DNA of 8,764 nucleotides from a bacterium (GTDB lineage Bacteria; Vulcanimicrobiota; Vulcanimicrobiia; Vulcanimicrobiales; SCRA01): positions 1 to 8,764 of the forward strand of contig JAGWST010000410.1 of the NCBI GenBank assembly GCA_028869325.1, given 5' to 3'. A program made the translations under genes and the position numbers. The first letter of the stretch is position 1. Each line of letters starts with the position of its first letter. Below, piece by piece: positions 6,882 through 8,764 of the stretch. Below the pieces are notes generated by a model. The model was not told the origin of the DNA. It saw only the letters and a program-made list of their open reading frames with translations, and did not search any database.

Positions 6882-8612
6882 CTACTTGTACATGGTCTGG
6901 TTCATCGTTCCGGGCGCGAACTCGTTGGGATCGATCCAGACGTTGATGAGCGAGGGTTTGCCGGAGGCACGTGCGCGCTCCAGCGCGGGGCGGATCTGTT
7001 TGGGATCGCGCACCTCCTCGCCGTAACCGTCGAGCATCTTGGCGAAGAGATCGTACTTCACGTGGCCCAGCCAGTTGCCGGCGTCGCCGCGCTCCTTGCC
7101 GTACTTCATGATCTGGCCGGCACGGATCTGGTTCATGTACGAGTTGTTTCCGACGATGCCGATGAACGGCAGACCGAAGCGCTGCATGGTCTGGAAGTCC
7201 CAGCCCGTCATGCTGAGCGTACCGTCGCCGAAGAGACAGACGACCTCCTTCTCCGGCTGCACCAGCTTCGAGGCCATGGCGAAGCCGATGCCGACGCCGA
7301 GCGTGCCCAGCGGACCGGGATCCATCCAGCGGCCGGGCCCGTGCGGCTGCACCACGCCGCCGGCGCAGGTGACCACGTCGCCGCCGTCGCCGATGAAGAC
7401 GGTATCGTCCGTGAGGAACGCGTTGATCTCGTAGGCCAGGCGCAACGGGTGGATCGGCGTCGCGTCGGAGAGCAGGCTGGGGAGCCGGGCCTCCTGCGCG
7501 CGCCGCTCCTGCTCGCGCAGCTCCTGGAGCCACGCCTCGCGCTCTTTGGCACCGTCACTCAATCGCCCCGAAGCGGCCTGCGTGACGGCGGCCAGGATCG
7601 CGCCGCAGTCGCCGCTCAAGCCGAGTGAGATATCGCGGTTCTTTGCGACGGTGCGGTAGTCGAGATCGATCTGGACCACCCTCGCATCCTTGCGCAGGCG
7701 CTTGCCGTAACCCATGCGGAAGTCGAAGGGCGTGCCGGCGATGAGGATCACGTCGGCGTTGTCGAATGCGTAGCGGCGCGTCTGCTGGAAGTGATGCGGA
7801 TCGCCCGGAGGCAGGGTGCCGCGCCCCGCGCCGTTCATGTATGCGGGGATGTTCAGGGCACGGCAGAACTCCGCCGCGGCGCCGGCGGCGCGGCAAGTCC
7901 AGACCTGTGTCCCTAGCAGTACGCAGGGCTTCTTCGATCTCACCAGGATGTCGGCAAGCCGCTCGACGTCCTTAGGATCACCGATGCTCTTGGTCGAGAA
8001 ACGGTAGTGTCCGGGCTCCGGAATGACCGCCTTCGCGCGCTCGACCTTGGCGTCGAGGATATCGCGCCCGATCTCCAGGTAGACGGGGCCCGGGGCGCCG
8101 GCGTGTGCCTCGCGGAAGGCCATGCCGATCATGTCGGCCACGCGCTCGGTGGTGAGCACCGATGAGGCGAACTTGGTGATCGGCTTCATGATCTCCACGT
8201 GCGGAAGATCCTGCAGCGAGCCCATCTTGTATTGGTTGAGCGCGCCCTGACCGCCGATGAGCAACATCGGGCTCTCGGCGCGGAATGCGTTGGCGACGCC
8301 GGTCACGGCATCCGTGGTGCCGGGCCCCGCCGTGACCACCGCGCAGCCCGGCTTGCCGGTGATGCGGGCGTAGCCGTCGGCGGCGTGTGCGGCGACCTGC
8401 TCGTGGCGCACGTCGACGATCTTGATGCCCTCGTCGAGGCAGCCGTCGTAGATGTCGATGATGTGGCCGCCGCAGAGCGTGAAGATCACGTCGATCCCCT
8501 CGTTCTTGAGCGCCTTGGCCACCAGGTGGCCGCCGGAGATCAGCTCGGGCTTCGCCTGCGCGGCACCGGCCGCATCGCCGCTCGCGCGCGCGCCTGCGCT
8601 CGTATCGGTCAT
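6882..8612 (-). CDS. Thiamine-diphosphate acyl-CoA lyase: 2-hydroxyacyl-CoA lyase / oxalyl-CoA decarboxylase-like
   Basis: The enzyme belongs to the thiamine-diphosphate family with acetolactate synthase, oxalyl-CoA decarboxylase (Oxc) and 2-hydroxyacyl-CoA lyase (HACL). In 576 residues it has the N-terminal pyrimidine-binding domain with catalytic Glu71 in R-H-E-Q, a central domain (about 185-355), and the C-terminal pyrophosphate-binding domain with G-D-G at 462-464 and N-N at 489-490. Residues 130-139 read M-G-S-L-Q-D-L-P-H-V: Gln134 stands where Oxalobacter Oxc has Glu121 and Leu133 where it has Tyr120; human HACL1 has a similar M-G-A-F-Q-E-F-P. The D-G-G-D and P-G-P-L-G-T-L-G-V-G stretches recall human ILVBL (HACL2). 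Oxc and HACL both release formyl-CoA, the substrate of the downstream frc. ATG at 8612 is preferred, with AGGGAG six bases upstream; a TTG at 8633 would add seven residues. Automatic annotation would probably say acetolactate synthase; the frc neighbour argues against that. Confidence 0.85.
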   Translation of the reverse strand: MTDTSAGARASGDAAGAAQAKPELISGGHLVAKALKNEGIDVIFTLCGGHIIDIYDGCLDEGIKIVDVRHEQVAAHAADGYARITGKPGCAVVTAGPGTTDAVTGVANAFRAESPMLLIGGQGALNQYKMGSLQDLPHVEIMKPITKFASSVLTTERVADMIGMAFREAHAGAPGPVYLEIGRDILDAKVERAKAVIPEPGHYRFSTKSIGDPKDVERLADILVRSKKPCVLLGTQVWTCRAAGAAAEFCRALNIPAYMNGAGRGTLPPGDPHHFQQTRRYAFDNADVILIAGTPFDFRMGYGKRLRKDARVVQIDLDYRTVAKNRDISLGLSGDCGAILAAVTQAASGRLSDGAKEREAWLQELREQERRAQEARLPSLLSDATPIHPLRLAYEINAFLTDDTVFIGDGGDVVTCAGGVVQPHGPGRWMDPGPLGTLGVGIGFAMASKLVQPEKEVVCLFGDGTLSMTGWDFQTMQRFGLPFIGIVGNNSYMNQIRAGQIMKYGKERGDAGNWLGHVKYDLFAKMLDGYGEEVRDPKQIRPALERARASGKPSLINVWIDPNEFAPGTMNQTMYK

Positions 8613-8670
8613 GACTCTCTCCCTACGGCTCAATCGCGATCGTTCTCCTCGAGGCCGATTCGGTCTGCCG

Positions 8671-8764
8671 CTACTGCGGCGCCGGGAGCTCCGGCCCGCC
8701 GGGCTCGCCCATATTGCGCACGCCCAGCACCTCGTAGATCCGCAGCTGGTAGCGGGGATCGTAC
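8671..8764 (-). CDS. C-terminal tail of an unidentified protein (partial, runs off the right edge)
   Basis: On the minus strand the last 30 codons before a TAG at 8673-8671 read as a plausible protein end: Y-D-P-R-Y-Q-L-R-I-Y-E-V-L-G-V-R-N-M-G, then a Pro/Gly-rich finish (G-G-P-E-L-P-A-P-Q). The mix of Tyr, Ile, Arg and Glu is less GC-biased than typical shadow frames, which favours real coding. I do not recognise the family. It is on the lyase strand and ends 58 bases before it, close enough for one transcript, so it may belong to the same pathway (a transporter or another enzyme would be usual). The 58-base gap holds GAGGAG at about 8650-8645 and AGGGAG before the lyase start, but no clear terminator. 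Confidence 0.5.
   Translation of the reverse strand, partial: YDPRYQLRIYEVLGVRNMGEPGGPELPAPQ

Noticed and set aside
6882..8612. Acetolactate synthase (IlvB/IlvG) for branched-chain amino acids
   Set aside because: There is no small-subunit gene, ilvC or other branched-chain gene nearby. The neighbours are Frc and an acyl-CoA synthetase, and the active-site segment resembles HACL proteins.
1..8764. CRISPR arrays, tRNA or rRNA genes, insertion sequences, attachment sites
   Set aside because: No regularly spaced repeats, transposase-like proteins, terminal inverted repeats or RNA gene signatures were seen; almost all the DNA is accounted for by protein genes.

Overview
The window is visibly GC-rich bacterial DNA with dense coding and short gaps. 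The Der and EF-P proteins look most like cyanobacterial and Firmicutes homologues: Der has an N-K-x-E-S-P fourth G motif, and EF-P starts M-I-S-S-N-D-F-R and carries the K-P-G-K-G-A-A-F loop. My guess is an uncultured, high-GC Terrabacteria-side lineage (for example Eremiobacterota-like soil bacteria). That is only a guess from remembered sequences; there is no rRNA gene or marker tree here.

Left part, plus strand (171-2832): three housekeeping genes. der (ribosome-assembly GTPase) overlaps plsY (acyl-phosphate:glycerol-3-phosphate acyltransferase) by four bases. After 110 bases holding a possible terminator and an 11-bp tandem repeat comes efp (elongation factor P). At the left edge, the minus strand from 68 down to 1 reads as the start of a divergent gene with a signal peptide.

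Right part, minus strand (8764-2877): a catabolic cluster, read right to left. First is the C-terminal tail of an unidentified protein (8764-8671). Next is a thiamine-diphosphate lyase of the oxalyl-CoA decarboxylase / 2-hydroxyacyl-CoA lyase group (8612-6882), then a clear formyl-CoA transferase, Frc (6830-5598). Two bases further is a large ADP-forming acyl-CoA synthetase (5595-3432), whose frame is broken near codon 48. An Rrf2-family regulator (3302-2877) follows 129 bases later and converges on efp.

The likely logic is a formyl-CoA cycle. The lyase would cleave an acyl-CoA (oxalyl-CoA or a 2-hydroxyacyl-CoA) and release formyl-CoA. Frc would move the CoA from formyl-CoA to the next acid molecule and release formate. 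The ADP-forming synthetase would prime the cycle or harvest a CoA thioester as ATP. Frc is well supported. The lyase lacks the Tyr-Glu pair of Oxalobacter oxalyl-CoA decarboxylase and resembles HACL1/HACL2 (ILVBL) instead, so the substrate is open. The points most worth checking are the lyase's substrate, the frameshift in the synthetase, the uncaptured upstream gene, and whether the Rrf2 protein controls the cluster.
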